Shown here piece after piece: positions 15,964 through 25,734 of a DNA stretch of 64,000 nt; positions within the stretch are counted from its first letter, which is position 1; each line of letters opens with the position of its first letter. The notes beneath the pieces were generated by a model that ran no database searches, had not been told where the DNA came from, and saw nothing but the letters and a program-made list of their open reading frames with translations. The DNA lies in NCBI GenBank assembly GCA_017408585.1, contig JAFQUJ010000007.1, positions 1 to 64,000 of the forward strand, in the 5' to 3' direction. The translations under genes and the position numbers were made by a program. Origin of the DNA: Clostridia bacterium (lineage in GTDB: Bacteria > Bacillota > Clostridia > Oscillospirales > CAG-272).

Positions 15964-17637
15964 ATGTTGACAGACATTGAAATCGCACAGGGCGCGACCC
16001 TTGAGCCAATCTCAAAAATCGCAGAAAAAATCGGACTCTATGAGGAGGAGTACGAGCCTTATGGTAGATACAAGGCAAAAATCACAGACGAGTTCCTCGA
16101 CAGAATGGCAGATAAGCCGGATGGAAAGCTTATCCTCGTAACAGCAATCAACCCAACTCCCGCAGGAGAGGGCAAGACTACAACAACCGTTGGTCTTGGA
16201 ATGGCAATGAGCAAAATCGGTAAAAACGCAATCATCGCTCTTCGTGAGCCATCTCTTGGACCTGTATTCGGTGTAAAGGGTGGTGCAGCAGGTGGTGGCT
16301 ATGCTCAGGTTCTTCCAATGGAGGATATCAACCTTCACTTTACAGGTGACTTCCACGCAATCACAACCGCAAACAATCTTCTCAGCGCAGTTATAGACAA
16401 TCACATTCAACAGGGTAACGCTCTTGGTATCGACCAAAGAAGAATTCTTTTCTCAAGAGTTCTTGATATGAATGATAGAGCTCTTCGTAATGTAGTTGTA
16501 GGACTTGGCACAAAGATGGATGGCGTTCCAAGAGAAGACCACTTTATGATTACAGTTGCCAGCGAAATTATGGCAATCCTTTGTCTAAGTGAAAACATCA
16601 CCGACCTAAAAGAAAGACTCGGTAGAATTTTGGTAGCGTATAAGTATGACGGAAGTCCCGTTTACTGTCGCGACCTCGGTGTTAATGGCGCTATGGCAGC
16701 AGTTCTTAAGGACGCTCTTAAGCCAAACCTCGTTCAAACTCTCGAAAATACACCTGCAATCATTCACGGTGGCCCATTTGCTAATATCGCTCATGGCTGT
16801 AACTCCGTAAGAGCTACAAAGCTCGCTCTCAAGCTTGCTGACTACACAATCACAGAGGCAGGCTTCGGTGCAGACCTTGGCGCAGAGAAGTTCTTTGACA
16901 TTAAGTGTCGCTTTGCAAAGCTAAAGCCGGCAGCAGTAGTTTTGGTTGCAACCGTTCGTGCTCTTAAATATAATGGCGGTGTTGCTAAGGCAGACCTCGG
17001 CACAGAAAATGTAGATGCACTAAAGCGTGGTGCAGTAAACCTTGAGGCTCATATTGATAACCTCCAAAAGTATGGCGTTCCCGTAGTAGTTGCTATCAAC
17101 CGTTTCGGTAGTGATAGCGAGGCAGAGCTCAGAGCAATTGAAGAAATCTGTCTTGCTAAGGGCGCAGAATTTGCTCTTAGCGAGGTGTTCGCAAAGGGTG
17201 GAGAAGGCGGAATTGAGCTTGCAAGAAAGGTAGTTGAGGCTTGTGAAAAACCAAGCAACTTCCATTGCCTATATCCTGACGAAATGTCAATTAGAGATAA
17301 GATTATTACCATAGCAAGAGAAATCTATGGCGCAGCTGATGTTAAGTTTGACGCTGCTGCTCTTAAATCAATCGCCGAGTTTGAGGCTCTTGACCCTGCA
17401 TATAAGAAGTTCCCTGTATGTATGGCTAAGACACAATACTCACTCTCCGATGACCAAACTAAGCTCGGACGCCCAACAGGCTTTACTCTCACAGTAAGAG
17501 AGGTTAAGCTTAGCGCAGGTGCAGGCTTTGTTGTAGCGCTAACAGGTGCAATTATGACAATGCCGGGACTTCCAAAGGCTCCCGCAGCTCTCAACATTGA
17601 TGTTGACGAAAACGGAAAGATTACAGGACTATTCTAA
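15964..17637 (+). CDS. fhs: Formate-tetrahydrofolate ligase
   Basis: A 557-residue enzyme joining formate to THF with ATP to give 10-formyl-THF. Motifs are the phosphate loop [47 protein letters not shown] and the C-terminal [16 protein letters not shown], all intact and at normal length. The start is ATG 15964 with AAAGGAGG at 15947-15954. It belongs with folD (5006) to one-carbon metabolism. It is the first gene of a run that continues into tsaE with a one-base gap. Confidence 0.97.
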   Translation: MLTDIEIAQGATLEPISKIAEKIGLYEEEYEPYGRYKAKITDEFLDRMADKPDGKLILVTAINPTPAGEGKTTTTVGLGMAMSKIGKNAIIALREPSLGPVFGVKGGAAGGGYAQVLPMEDINLHFTGDFHAITTANNLLSAVIDNHIQQGNALGIDQRRILFSRVLDMNDRALRNVVVGLGTKMDGVPREDHFMITVASEIMAILCLSENITDLKERLGRILVAYKYDGSPVYCRDLGVNGAMAAVLKDALKPNLVQTLENTPAIIHGGPFANIAHGCNSVRATKLALKLADYTITEAGFGADLGAEKFFDIKCRFAKLKPAAVVLVATVRALKYNGGVAKADLGTENVDALKRGAVNLEAHIDNLQKYGVPVVVAINRFGSDSEAELRAIEEICLAKGAEFALSEVFAKGGEGGIELARKVVEACEKPSNFHCLYPDEMSIRDKIITIAREIYGAADVKFDAAALKSIAEFEALDPAYKKFPVCMAKTQYSLSDDQTKLGRPTGFTLTVREVKLSAGAGFVVALTGAIMTMPGLPKAPAALNIDVDENGKITGLF

Positions 17638-17638
17638 T

Positions 17639-18064
17639 ATGAAACAAGAATTTATTTCCCATTCAACAAATGAAACAGAGGAAATAGCCCAAAAATTTGC
17701 AAAAATGTTAGAAAAGAGCGACTTTGTCGCTCTTTTCGGCGACCTTGGGGTAGGAAAAACCGCATTCGTGCGTGGACTTGCAAGGGAGCTATGCCCCGAC
17801 GCAAGCGTAAAAAGCCCTACTTATACAATAGTAAATGAATATCGTAAAAACGGAAAAGAGCTTTTCCATTTCGATGTTTATAGAATTGAAGACGATGACG
17901 ACCTATATTCAATGGGCTTCTATGATTATCTCAAAAGAGGCATATGCGTTTGCGAGTGGAGCGAAAATATCCCATGGGCAATCCCCGAGGGAGCATATCG
18001 AGTAACGATTGAACGCACAGAGGAAAGCATTGATTATAGAAGAATAGTTATCGAAAAGGATTAA
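17639..18064 (+). CDS. tsaE: tRNA t6A biosynthesis ATPase TsaE
   Basis: A 141-residue P-loop ATPase needed for N6-threonylcarbamoyladenosine in tRNA. The Walker A LFGDLGVGKTAFVRGLA, SPTYTIVNEY, FHFDVYRI and CEWSENIP are characteristic. The ATG lies one base after the fhs stop; longer in-frame starts lie inside fhs and are unlikely. It is followed two bases later by tsaB, its functional partner; TsaD and TsaC are not in the window. Confidence 0.94.
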   Translation: MKQEFISHSTNETEEIAQKFAKMLEKSDFVALFGDLGVGKTAFVRGLARELCPDASVKSPTYTIVNEYRKNGKELFHFDVYRIEDDDDLYSMGFYDYLKRGICVCEWSENIPWAIPEGAYRVTIERTEESIDYRRIVIEKD

Positions 18065-18066
18065 AA

Positions 18067-18759
18067 ATGAAAATACTTGCACTTGATTCTACTGCGAACA
18101 CCTCGACTGTCGCGCTTTTAGAGGACGAAAGACTTATCGCTACCTATACTGTAAATACAAAAAACACCCATAGCGAAACGCTTTTGCCAATGGTAAAGCA
18201 CCTTCTCGAAAGCGCAAATACAAGTGTTGACGAGCTTGATGCACTAGCGGTTGCGAATGGCCCCGGCTCATTTACCGGAGTTCGCATAGGTGTCGCAACA
18301 ATAAAAGGACTCGCCTTTGGAAAAAATAAAAAATGCGTTGCAGTCAGCACCACACAGGCGCTAAGCGTAAATCTTGACGGCTTCGACGGAATTGTGTGTC
18401 CAATAATGAACGCACGCAGAGGACAGGTCTATACCTGTATCTATAAAAATGGCGCGCCTTTAATTGATGAGTGCTGTATGATGCTTGACGAGCTTATTCC
18501 AATTCTTGAAAAATACGACGAAAAAATCTATTTCACGGGCGACGGCTATGAGCTTATCGTTAATAAGGAAATAAAAAACAAATGTGAAACACCCGAATAC
18601 CTTCGCTATTCTAACGCATACGGTGTCGGTAAAATCGCATATCAAAAATTACTAAAAGGCGAATATACAACAGATATCGAGCTTCGCGTAAACTATCTTC
18701 GCAAGCCACAGGCTGAGCGAGAAAGAGAAGAACGACTAAAAAATGAAAATCGCATATAA
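18067..18759 (+). CDS. tsaB: tRNA t6A biosynthesis protein TsaB
   Basis: A 230-residue ASKHA-fold protein that dimerises with TsaD. The N-terminus MKILALDSTANTSTVAL, the HSETLLPMV element and AVANGPGSFTGVRIGVATIKGLA-type signature (split here as GPGSFTGVRIG) are diagnostic. It follows tsaE by two bases and is co-transcribed. Confidence 0.94.
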   Translation: MKILALDSTANTSTVALLEDERLIATYTVNTKNTHSETLLPMVKHLLESANTSVDELDALAVANGPGSFTGVRIGVATIKGLAFGKNKKCVAVSTTQALSVNLDGFDGIVCPIMNARRGQVYTCIYKNGAPLIDECCMMLDELIPILEKYDEKIYFTGDGYELIVNKEIKNKCETPEYLRYSNAYGVGKIAYQKLLKGEYTTDIELRVNYLRKPQAEREREERLKNENRI

Positions 18760-18777
18760 GCATAAAGGAGAATGATT

Positions 18778-19227
18778 ATGAAACCAATAGCAGTAGCTTG
18801 CGATCACGCTGCTCTTAATCTCAAGGCTGAAATCTTGAAGCATCTGGACGAAATAGGCGTTGAATATGTGGATTATGGCACATACGAAAACAAAAGCTGT
18901 AATTACCCGGACTACGCCGAAAAGGTGTGTAATGCAATAAACGAAGGAAAGAGCGAGCTCGGAATTCTCGTTTGTGGAACAGGTATTGGAATGAGTATGG
19001 CAGCAAATAAATGCCAAGGCATTCGTGCAGCCTGCTGTCAGGATACCTTCAGCGCTAAATTTACACGCCTTCACAACGACGCAAATGTTCTTTGCATGGG
19101 CGAAAGAGTTCTTGGCGCAGGTCTTGCTCTCGATATCGTAGATATATTTATAAATACCCCATTTGAGGGTGGAAGACACCAAACTCGTGTCGATATGATA
19201 ATGGCACTTGAAGCAAAGCGTAAATAA
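18778..19227 (+). CDS. rpiB: Ribose-5-phosphate isomerase B
   Basis: A 149-residue RpiB interconverting ribose-5-P and ribulose-5-P. The CDHAALNLK start, active-site LVCGTGIGMSMAANK with the catalytic cysteine, and CCQDTFSAKFTRLHNDANVL are present. ATG 18778 is preferred to ATG 18772 because AAAGGAG at 18764-18770 is then seven bases away rather than one. It sits directly before araA, so pentose handling is clustered here. Confidence 0.94.
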   Translation: MKPIAVACDHAALNLKAEILKHLDEIGVEYVDYGTYENKSCNYPDYAEKVCNAINEGKSELGILVCGTGIGMSMAANKCQGIRAACCQDTFSAKFTRLHNDANVLCMGERVLGAGLALDIVDIFINTPFEGGRHQTRVDMIMALEAKRK

Positions 19228-19246
19228 ATTCTAAAGGAGAACATAT

Positions 19247-20707
19247 ATGAAAAAGGTTTATTTTATCACAGGCTCACAGGACCTCTATGGCGAGGAGTGT
19301 CTAAGACAGGTAGCAGAGGATAGCAAGGTAATAGCAAGCTATCTAAATGACAAAATCGAAGGCGTTGAAATCTCATATCAAGCAACAGTAAGAGACGAGG
19401 CAAGCTGTGTTGAGGCGTGCGCAAAGGCAACAAACGACCCCGACTGTATCGCGGTTATTACTTGGATGCACACATTTAGCCCTGCAAAAATGTGGATTAA
19501 GGGACTTCAATTCCTTAAAAAGCCACTTCTTCACTTCCATACCCAAGCAAACGAGAAGCTCCCATATGACGAAATTGATATGGACTTTATGAACCTTAAC
19601 CAAACAGCTCACGGTGGTCGTGAATATGGCTTTATGGTTACTCGTCTTGGCGTTAAGCGTGAGGTTGTCGTTGGCTACTATCAGCACGAGGATGTAATCG
19701 AAAAGATAAAGAAATTCATTGATGTCGCAAGAGCAGTTGATTTTTCAAAGAACCTAAATGTAGCTATGTTCGGTAGCAACATGAGAGAGGTTAGCGTAAC
19801 AGATGGCGACAGAGTAGAAAGCCAGATTAAATATGGCTGGAATGTAAACTATTACGGAATTGGCGACCTCGTTGCACTCGTAAACGAGGTAACAGACGCA
19901 GAGGTAGAGGCTAAAATGGCAGAGTATGCCGAGCTCTACGATATCAACACAACTGACCTTGACGCAGTTAAGGAGCAGGCAAAGTACGAAATCGCACTCG
20001 CAAAGTTCTTGAAGGCGGGCAATTTTGGCGCATATACAGACACCTTCCAGGACCTTCACGGACTAAGACAGCTCCCGGGCCTTGCAACACAAAGAATGAT
20101 GGCTATGGGCTATGGATTTGGTGCAGAGGGCGACTATAAGACCGCAGCACTCAATGCTATTTTTGTTGAAATGGCAAAGGGCAGAAAGGGCTCAACAGGC
20201 TTCATGGAGGACTATACCTACGACTTCACAAGAGGCGACGAGGTCGTTCTCGGCTCTCATATGCTTGAGGTTTCTCCCGATTTCGCTTCAAATAAGCCCA
20301 AAATCGAGGTTCATCACCTTGGAATTGGTGGAAAAGAGCCACCGGCAAGACTTGTCTTTGATGGCGTTGAAGGCGACGGAGTTGCAGTTTGTATGATAGA
20401 TATGGGCAATCGCTTCCGTCTTATTTGCGCTAGCATTGAGCTTGTAAAGCAACCAAAGCCAATGCCAAAACTTCCTGTTGCTAGAATTATGTGGAAGCTA
20501 AAGCCCGACCACGCAACAGGCGCAGCAGCTTGGATTTACGCAGGCGGTGCACACCATACAGTTGTTTCAACCGCTCTTACAGTAGAGGATGTTCGTCTTT
20601 TCGCTAAGCTCACGGATACAGAGCTTGTTGTAATCGACGAAAACACCAACCTAGCAGAGTTCCAAGAAAAGCTCGATATGCTTGACCTTCTTGCAAAGCT
20701 TAAATAA
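19247..20707 (+). CDS. araA: L-arabinose isomerase
   Basis: A 486-residue AraA converting L-arabinose to L-ribulose. Features include FITGSQDLYGEE, the metal/substrate region WMHTFSPAKMWI, HFHTQANEKLPY, GSNMREVSVTDGD, and the C-terminal PDHATGAAAWIYAGGAHHT with the conserved histidine pair. Length is close to the usual 470-500. It closes the fhs-tsaE-tsaB-rpiB-araA run and is followed by a strong terminator. araB, araD and a transporter are not in the window, so arabinose use depends on genes elsewhere. Confidence 0.96.
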   Translation: MKKVYFITGSQDLYGEECLRQVAEDSKVIASYLNDKIEGVEISYQATVRDEASCVEACAKATNDPDCIAVITWMHTFSPAKMWIKGLQFLKKPLLHFHTQANEKLPYDEIDMDFMNLNQTAHGGREYGFMVTRLGVKREVVVGYYQHEDVIEKIKKFIDVARAVDFSKNLNVAMFGSNMREVSVTDGDRVESQIKYGWNVNYYGIGDLVALVNEVTDAEVEAKMAEYAELYDINTTDLDAVKEQAKYEIALAKFLKAGNFGAYTDTFQDLHGLRQLPGLATQRMMAMGYGFGAEGDYKTAALNAIFVEMAKGRKGSTGFMEDYTYDFTRGDEVVLGSHMLEVSPDFASNKPKIEVHHLGIGGKEPPARLVFDGVEGDGVAVCMIDMGNRFRLICASIELVKQPKPMPKLPVARIMWKLKPDHATGAAAWIYAGGAHHTVVSTALTVEDVRLFAKLTDTELVVIDENTNLAEFQEKLDMLDLLAKLK

Positions 20708-20720
20708 TATAGACTATAAA

Positions 20721-20746
20721 AAGAGGTGCATCGCACCTCTTTTTTG
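20721..20746 (+). terminator. Terminator after araA
   Basis: AAGAGGTGC/GCACCTCTT stem with an ATC loop and a T run. Confidence 0.88.
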
Positions 20747-20830
20747 TATTATCTTTATGTTTAACAATATATAACAAAATACCTCGAGTGATGCTTTTGT
20801 GAATGTTGCACGAAAAGATGGTGAAAACAA

Positions 20831-20857
20831 TTGACAATTTTGACAATTTGCTATAAT
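20831..20857 (+). promoter_or_regulatory. Promoter candidate for the four-repeat lipoprotein
   Basis: TTGACA (20831-20836) and TATAAT (20852-20857), but with a short 15 bp spacer. Confidence 0.45.
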
Positions 20858-20892
20858 CTAAAATTAGAAAGAGTCAAAAAGGAGGAAAAACT

Positions 20893-22860
20893 ATGAAAAA
20901 AATACTTGCAATGCTTTTAACCCTTTCAATGCTAGTAGCGATTCTTTCATCATGTGATGACACTGATGGAAGCTCGTTAAAAGAGGAAGAAATATCACAA
21001 CAATCAAGTAGTGCAACCGAATCAAACGAATGCCAAGAAGGCTCAAAGGAGCAAGAGAATACTCAAGAACCAAGTTACTCGATGGAAAATGTGCTTGATA
21101 TTTCTTATCCAAAGCTAATTGTAAAGGAAGGCTACTATCCCACCCTTTCACATTCTGCTCATGCATATATATCGCAGAATATCACATATTCCAACGAGGC
21201 CTGCGAGGTGTTTTGGAGCTATGACGAATACAAAGCCTCTCTTGCACCGGCTGAAGCTCCACAGGTTAACAAGGACTTTTTCGAAAATAATATAGTTGTA
21301 TTTATTAAAAAAGGCCATTCTAGCGATAGACCAAGCTTTTGTGGCTTTAAAGACGCAAAATACACCTATGGAAAGCTTGAAATAACAGTTGATAAAATAT
21401 TTGGCACTTATATAAATCCAACCTATGTGGCTATTCCCAAAACAATAGAGAACGGACTTGCACGCTATAATAAAAAGGATGACACGACAGTTACAATTAA
21501 GACCGAGGCGTTAGGAACAGAGTCGTATTCATGTTATATAGAGGACACAACCGAGGCAAAATACTATGAGGACGATAAATTTTGGCTTTTGATAGAAGAA
21601 GAGGATTACGAAAGCTTTAATGCCGAAACAGGCCTCAGCCTTGACAAAAATAGCTATCGTGGCGTATCGACAGCAGGTAAAAGCGGAGAGCTATATAAGA
21701 TAGTGCATTATTCAAGGAATAGAAATTTAAATTCCTATCAGCAATTTTATGATAATCTTCATATGCATACCGACGGAACGGTTTATATAGATTACACAAG
21801 AGTGTTCTTTGAGCAAAGGCAGGCACCACTCAATTATGACCATCAATATACAATAATTTTCTTATTTGAGTCAGAGATCGATTTTGATATACATGAAGCA
21901 ACAGGATTTGTTGGTGAAAGATATGATGTTTTAATAAATGAGGGCGAAAAAATCTCGACACAAACAGACTATGAGCCAATATCCTTTTATGATAAAATAG
22001 AGCTGAGGGACGATATTCTTCTGTATAATCCACCCAGAGCCTATCTGGATTATTACGAGGATATGTTCTTGTTCAAAACAGTAGAAGAGCTAAAGACATT
22101 TGGAGTGGACTTGGATTCAAGCTACGAATTTGCCGAAATGGATAAAGATAAATATTACTATTTGGTAACTTGGAGAAATTATTACAACCGAGGCTATACA
22201 GATATAGGATTTGCAAATCTTAGATTTGTTGACGGAGTGTTAACAATAGATTTGTATGAGGCTCTAACAGCTCCAAGCGAGGAGGTGTGTGAGATAGACT
22301 TGATTTTAGTACCTAAGAATGAAATCGTAGAAGAAATTAATACAGATAAAGTAGAAATAAATCATATTAAAAATCAATATTACGATATGCTGGGAAAGCA
22401 TAGCTCTAAAAATGCTTGCTATGATTCAAACAGATGGTCAAGGTACGAGATATATGCGGACTACGCCACCTTTATCGAGGAAAATGTACGAGGAACAAAC
22501 AAGGCGCATGATGCAACCTATATAAATGATGTTACAGAGGAGCTGTTTGATGATAATGTGATCATAGCGATAAAGAGATTTTATGCTAACGGAGGAGATT
22601 ATTCCCGTGGATACAGAAACGCAAGTATGGGGCAGAATAACACACTCTATTTAGAGGTTGACGAGGTTTACGAGTTTGGAATTGACACAACTGAAGCTGT
22701 AAGAGAATTTTGGGATTATGTGGTAATTCCACGACAGATTCTCGATAATTCGGTGGTATCCCCTGAAGACCTACACCTTCAATTGATAGTGAATTCTCAA
22801 AATGAAATTTGGCCTATTCTTGATTACCAGCAAGGTGACGAATTTTTCAATGTGAAATGA
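20893..22860 (+). CDS. Lipoprotein with four diverged repeats, function unknown
   Basis: A 655-residue predicted lipoprotein. A signal peptide of about 20 residues ends in lipobox LSSC, followed by a Ser/Glu/Gln-rich linker to about residue 60. The rest shows four diverged copies of a roughly 90-110 residue unit, near residues 104-185, 231-330, 391-475 and 519-617. Each has an aromatic start, a strand such as NNIVVFIK or DNVIIAIK, a G-x-L-x-I/V turn (GKLEITV, GTVYIDY, GVLTIDL, NTLYLEV) and an ending like YVAIPK or YVVIPR. I do not recognise the family; the surface anchoring depends on Lgt. AAAGGAGG precedes the ATG. Confidence 0.8.
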   Translation: MKKILAMLLTLSMLVAILSSCDDTDGSSLKEEEISQQSSSATESNECQEGSKEQENTQEPSYSMENVLDISYPKLIVKEGYYPTLSHSAHAYISQNITYSNEACEVFWSYDEYKASLAPAEAPQVNKDFFENNIVVFIKKGHSSDRPSFCGFKDAKYTYGKLEITVDKIFGTYINPTYVAIPKTIENGLARYNKKDDTTVTIKTEALGTESYSCYIEDTTEAKYYEDDKFWLLIEEEDYESFNAETGLSLDKNSYRGVSTAGKSGELYKIVHYSRNRNLNSYQQFYDNLHMHTDGTVYIDYTRVFFEQRQAPLNYDHQYTIIFLFESEIDFDIHEATGFVGERYDVLINEGEKISTQTDYEPISFYDKIELRDDILLYNPPRAYLDYYEDMFLFKTVEELKTFGVDLDSSYEFAEMDKDKYYYLVTWRNYYNRGYTDIGFANLRFVDGVLTIDLYEALTAPSEEVCEIDLILVPKNEIVEEINTDKVEINHIKNQYYDMLGKHSSKNACYDSNRWSRYEIYADYATFIEENVRGTNKAHDATYINDVTEELFDDNVIIAIKRFYANGGDYSRGYRNASMGQNNTLYLEVDEVYEFGIDTTEAVREFWDYVVIPRQILDNSVVSPEDLHLQLIVNSQNEIWPILDYQQGDEFFNVK

Positions 22861-22896
22861 ATCACAGCTCTTTTGAACGACAAACACAATTAAATT

Positions 22897-22925
22897 AAAA
22901 TCCACCCGAAAGGGTGGATTTTTTG
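22897..22925 (+). terminator. Terminator after the four-repeat lipoprotein
   Basis: AAAATCCACCC/GGGTGGATTTT stem with a GAAA tetraloop, then T. Confidence 0.88.
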
Positions 22926-22942
22926 CATTTATGCATGAAAAA

Positions 22943-22979
22943 TGAATATTATTCATAAATATTCACAAAATATTCATTC
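22943..22979. promoter_or_regulatory. Candidate ArgR operator cluster (ARG boxes)
   Basis: TGAATATTATTCA (22943-22955) matches the TGAATW4ATTCA arginine-repressor consensus one base short. Two more ATTCA half-sites follow at 22961 and 22972, about 10-11 bp apart. They lie upstream of a complete arginine operon. Confidence 0.6.
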
Positions 22980-23020
22980 GAGAACCGCTATATATTATAT
23001 AAGGAGAAAAAAATTTCACA

Positions 23021-23044
23021 TTTTTTGAATATTTTTTCAAAAAA
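23021..23044. promoter_or_regulatory. Promoter-proximal ArgR box candidate
   Basis: TTTTTTGAA and TTCAAAAAA form a perfect inverted repeat around TATTTT. The core TGAATATTTTTTCA resembles an ARG box and ends four bases before the argG -35, where a repressor would block RNA polymerase. Confidence 0.55.
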
Positions 23045-23047
23045 GCC

Positions 23048-23076
23048 TTGACAAGAGCATAATAAGGTCTTATAAT
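23048..23076 (+). promoter_or_regulatory. Promoter of the arginine operon
   Basis: Consensus TTGACA (23048-23053), 17 bp spacer, TATAAT (23071-23076). Confidence 0.88.
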
Positions 23077-23118
23077 ATGTAACATAATTAAAAAAATCAT
23101 TTTCGGAGGAAAATAAAA

Positions 23119-24345
23119 ATGGATAAGAAAAGCATCAAAAAGGTAGTACTTGCATATTCGGGTGGACTTGATACATCAATTATCATTCCATGGCTCAAGG
23201 AAAACTACAACGATTGTGAGGTAATCGCAGTTTCAGGTAATGTAGGACAAGCTGATGAGCTTGAGGGTCTTGAGGAAAAGGCTCTTGCAACAGGCGCATC
23301 AAAGCTCTACATTGAGGATCTCACAGAGGAATTCGTAAACGATTACATAATCCCAACCGTAAAGGCAGGCGCTCTTTACGAGGAATATATGCTCGGCACA
23401 TCGTTCGCTCGCCCAATCATCGCAAAGAGAATTGCAGAAATCGCAATCGCAGAGGGCGCAGACGCAATTTGCCACGGTTGCACAGGTAAGGGTAATGACC
23501 AGGTTCGTTTTGAGCTTGCAATTAAGGCATTCGCTCCAAATATGCCAATCATCGCTCCTTGGCGTGAGTGGACAATCAAATCTCGTGAGGAAGAGATTGA
23601 GTACGCAGAGGCTCACAATGTTCCTCTTAAGATCAACCGTGAAACCAACTACTCAAAGGATAAGAACCTATGGCACCTAAGCCACGAGGGACTTGACCTC
23701 GAGGACGCAGGCAATGAGCCATTGTACGAAAAGCCCGGTTTTCTTGAAATGGGCGTTTCCCCACTTCAAGCACCCGACACCCCAACCTATATCACTCTTG
23801 ACTTTGAGGCAGGCGTTCCTGTTGCATTCAATGGTGAGAAGATGAGCGCAAAGGAAATCATTCTTGCTCTTAATAAGGTTGGCGGAGAAAATGGTATTGG
23901 ACTTCTCGATATCGTTGAAAACCGTCTTGTAGGCATGAAGTGTCGTGGCGTGTACGAAACCCCTGGTGGAGCAATCCTATATTTCGCACACAACTACCTC
24001 GAAACACTTTGTCTTGACAAAATGACAATGCACGAAAAGCAAAAGCTCTCAATCACCTTCGCAGAGCTCGTATATAACGGACAATGGTTTACACCACTTC
24101 GTGAGGCTCTTAGCGCATTTGTTGATAAGACACAAGAAAATGTAACCGGTAAGGTTAGAATTAAGCTCTACAAGGGCAACATGATTAAGGCAGGCGCATG
24201 GAGCGACTACTCACTCTATTCAGAGGAAATCGCAACCTTCGGTGAGGACAATGTATATAACCAAGCTGATAGCGCTGGATTTATCAACCTCTTTGGACTT
24301 CCAATCAAGGTTCAAGCGCAGGTAAACGCAAAAAATAATAAATAA
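23119..24345 (+). CDS. argG: Argininosuccinate synthase
   Basis: A 408-residue enzyme joining citrulline and aspartate with ATP. The PP-loop [12 protein letters not shown], the [15 protein letters not shown] region, [15 protein letters not shown] and the [20 protein letters not shown] block are intact. It is first in the argGHCJBDF operon behind a consensus promoter and ArgR-like boxes, with CGGAGG before its ATG. Codon use is highly biased, like other well-expressed genes here. Confidence 0.97.
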   Translation: MDKKSIKKVVLAYSGGLDTSIIIPWLKENYNDCEVIAVSGNVGQADELEGLEEKALATGASKLYIEDLTEEFVNDYIIPTVKAGALYEEYMLGTSFARPIIAKRIAEIAIAEGADAICHGCTGKGNDQVRFELAIKAFAPNMPIIAPWREWTIKSREEEIEYAEAHNVPLKINRETNYSKDKNLWHLSHEGLDLEDAGNEPLYEKPGFLEMGVSPLQAPDTPTYITLDFEAGVPVAFNGEKMSAKEIILALNKVGGENGIGLLDIVENRLVGMKCRGVYETPGGAILYFAHNYLETLCLDKMTMHEKQKLSITFAELVYNGQWFTPLREALSAFVDKTQENVTGKVRIKLYKGNMIKAGAWSDYSLYSEEIATFGEDNVYNQADSAGFINLFGLPIKVQAQVNAKNNK

Positions 24346-24360
24346 TTAAGGAATTAAGCT

Positions 24361-25734
24361 ATGGATAAAATGTGGGCGGGAAGATTTGAAAAGGCTCTCG
24401 ATAAGCTAGCCGACGATTTCAACTCTTCAATTCATTTCGACAAAAAAATGTATCAGCAGGACATAAGAGGCTCAATTGAGCACGCAAAAATGCTCTGCAA
24501 GGTCGGTATTTTGACAGAGGAGGAGCTGGGAGAAATAATCTCAGGACTTCTGTCTATACTTGAGGATTTAAATAATGGAACGCTCGCATTTGACGAAAAT
24601 GCCGAGGACATTCATATGTTCGTTGAGGCAGAGCTAACTAAGAGAATTGGGGATACGGGCAAAAAGCTTCATACTGCCCGTTCCCGCAATGATCAGGTCG
24701 CACTTGACCTAAGGCTCTATATGCGTGACGAGACAAACGATGTTATCACCATGCTAAAGGAGCTTATCGGTGCGATTTTAGAGCAGGCAAGGGCAAACAC
24801 CGAAACAATAATGCCGGGCTACACCCATCTTCAAAGGGCACAGCCAATCACCTTTGCCCACCACTTTCTCGCATACTGTATGATGCTCCTTCGTGACATC
24901 ACACGCCTAGAGGATGCACTCGCTCGTATGAATTATTCACCTCTTGGCTCTTGCGCCCTTGCAGGCACAACCTATCCAACAAATCGTGATATGGTTGCCG
25001 AGGCACTGGGCTTTGATGGCGTTTGCATGAACTCAATTGATGGCGTATCCGACAGAGATTATTGTATCGAGCTTGAAAGCGCATTTGCAACAATAATGAT
25101 GCACCTATCTCGCTTTAGCGAGGAAATCATTCTTTGGTCTAGCTGGGAATTCAAGTTTGTTGAGCTTGATGACGCTTACACAACAGGCTCGTCAATTATG
25201 CCACAAAAGAAAAACCCCGACATGGCAGAGCTTGTAAGAGGTAAAACAGGACGAGTATATGGAGACCTTATGGCAACTCTTACAATGTTAAAGGGAATAC
25301 CACTTGCGTATAACAAGGATATGCAAGAGGACAAGGAAGCAATCTTTGATAGCGTAGAAACAGTTAAAAAATGCCTTGGCGTATTTATTCCTATGATAAA
25401 GACAATGAAGGCAATAAAGGAAAATATGTATAACGCATCAAAGAAGGGCTTTATCAACGCAACAGACCTAGCCGACTATCTTACAAAGCGTGGAATGCCA
25501 TTCCGTTCAGCTTATAAAATTGTTGGAACAATAGTTGGAAAATGTGTAAAAGAGGGACTAACGCTTGACGAAATTCCTCTTGATGAATATAAGACCTATT
25601 CAGATATTTTTGATACGGATCTATATGATGAAATCTCTTTAGAAACCTGTATAAGAAAGAGAATTTCAAAGGGCTCAACAGGCTATGAGTCTGTAAATGA
25701 GCAAATAAATTATGTCGAAGGACTTTTAAAATGA
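24361..25734 (+). CDS. argH: Argininosuccinate lyase
   Basis: A 457-residue fumarase-superfamily lyase releasing arginine and fumarate. It begins KMWAGRFEKALDKLADDFN, has TARSRNDQVALDLRLY, GYTHLQRAQPITFAHH and the signature GSSIMPQKKNPD containing the mobile catalytic loop. Fifteen bases separate it from argG; its last codons overlap argC by four bases. Confidence 0.97.
   Translation: MDKMWAGRFEKALDKLADDFNSSIHFDKKMYQQDIRGSIEHAKMLCKVGILTEEELGEIISGLLSILEDLNNGTLAFDENAEDIHMFVEAELTKRIGDTGKKLHTARSRNDQVALDLRLYMRDETNDVITMLKELIGAILEQARANTETIMPGYTHLQRAQPITFAHHFLAYCMMLLRDITRLEDALARMNYSPLGSCALAGTTYPTNRDMVAEALGFDGVCMNSIDGVSDRDYCIELESAFATIMMHLSRFSEEIILWSSWEFKFVELDDAYTTGSSIMPQKKNPDMAELVRGKTGRVYGDLMATLTMLKGIPLAYNKDMQEDKEAIFDSVETVKKCLGVFIPMIKTMKAIKENMYNASKKGFINATDLADYLTKRGMPFRSAYKIVGTIVGKCVKEGLTLDEIPLDEYKTYSDIFDTDLYDEISLETCIRKRISKGSTGYESVNEQINYVEGLLK

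Noticed and set aside
15659..16078. Long minus-strand reading frame over the tRNA and fhs start
   Set aside because: It runs through tRNA-Arg, its terminator and the fhs promoter and has no protein-like pattern; a chance open frame.
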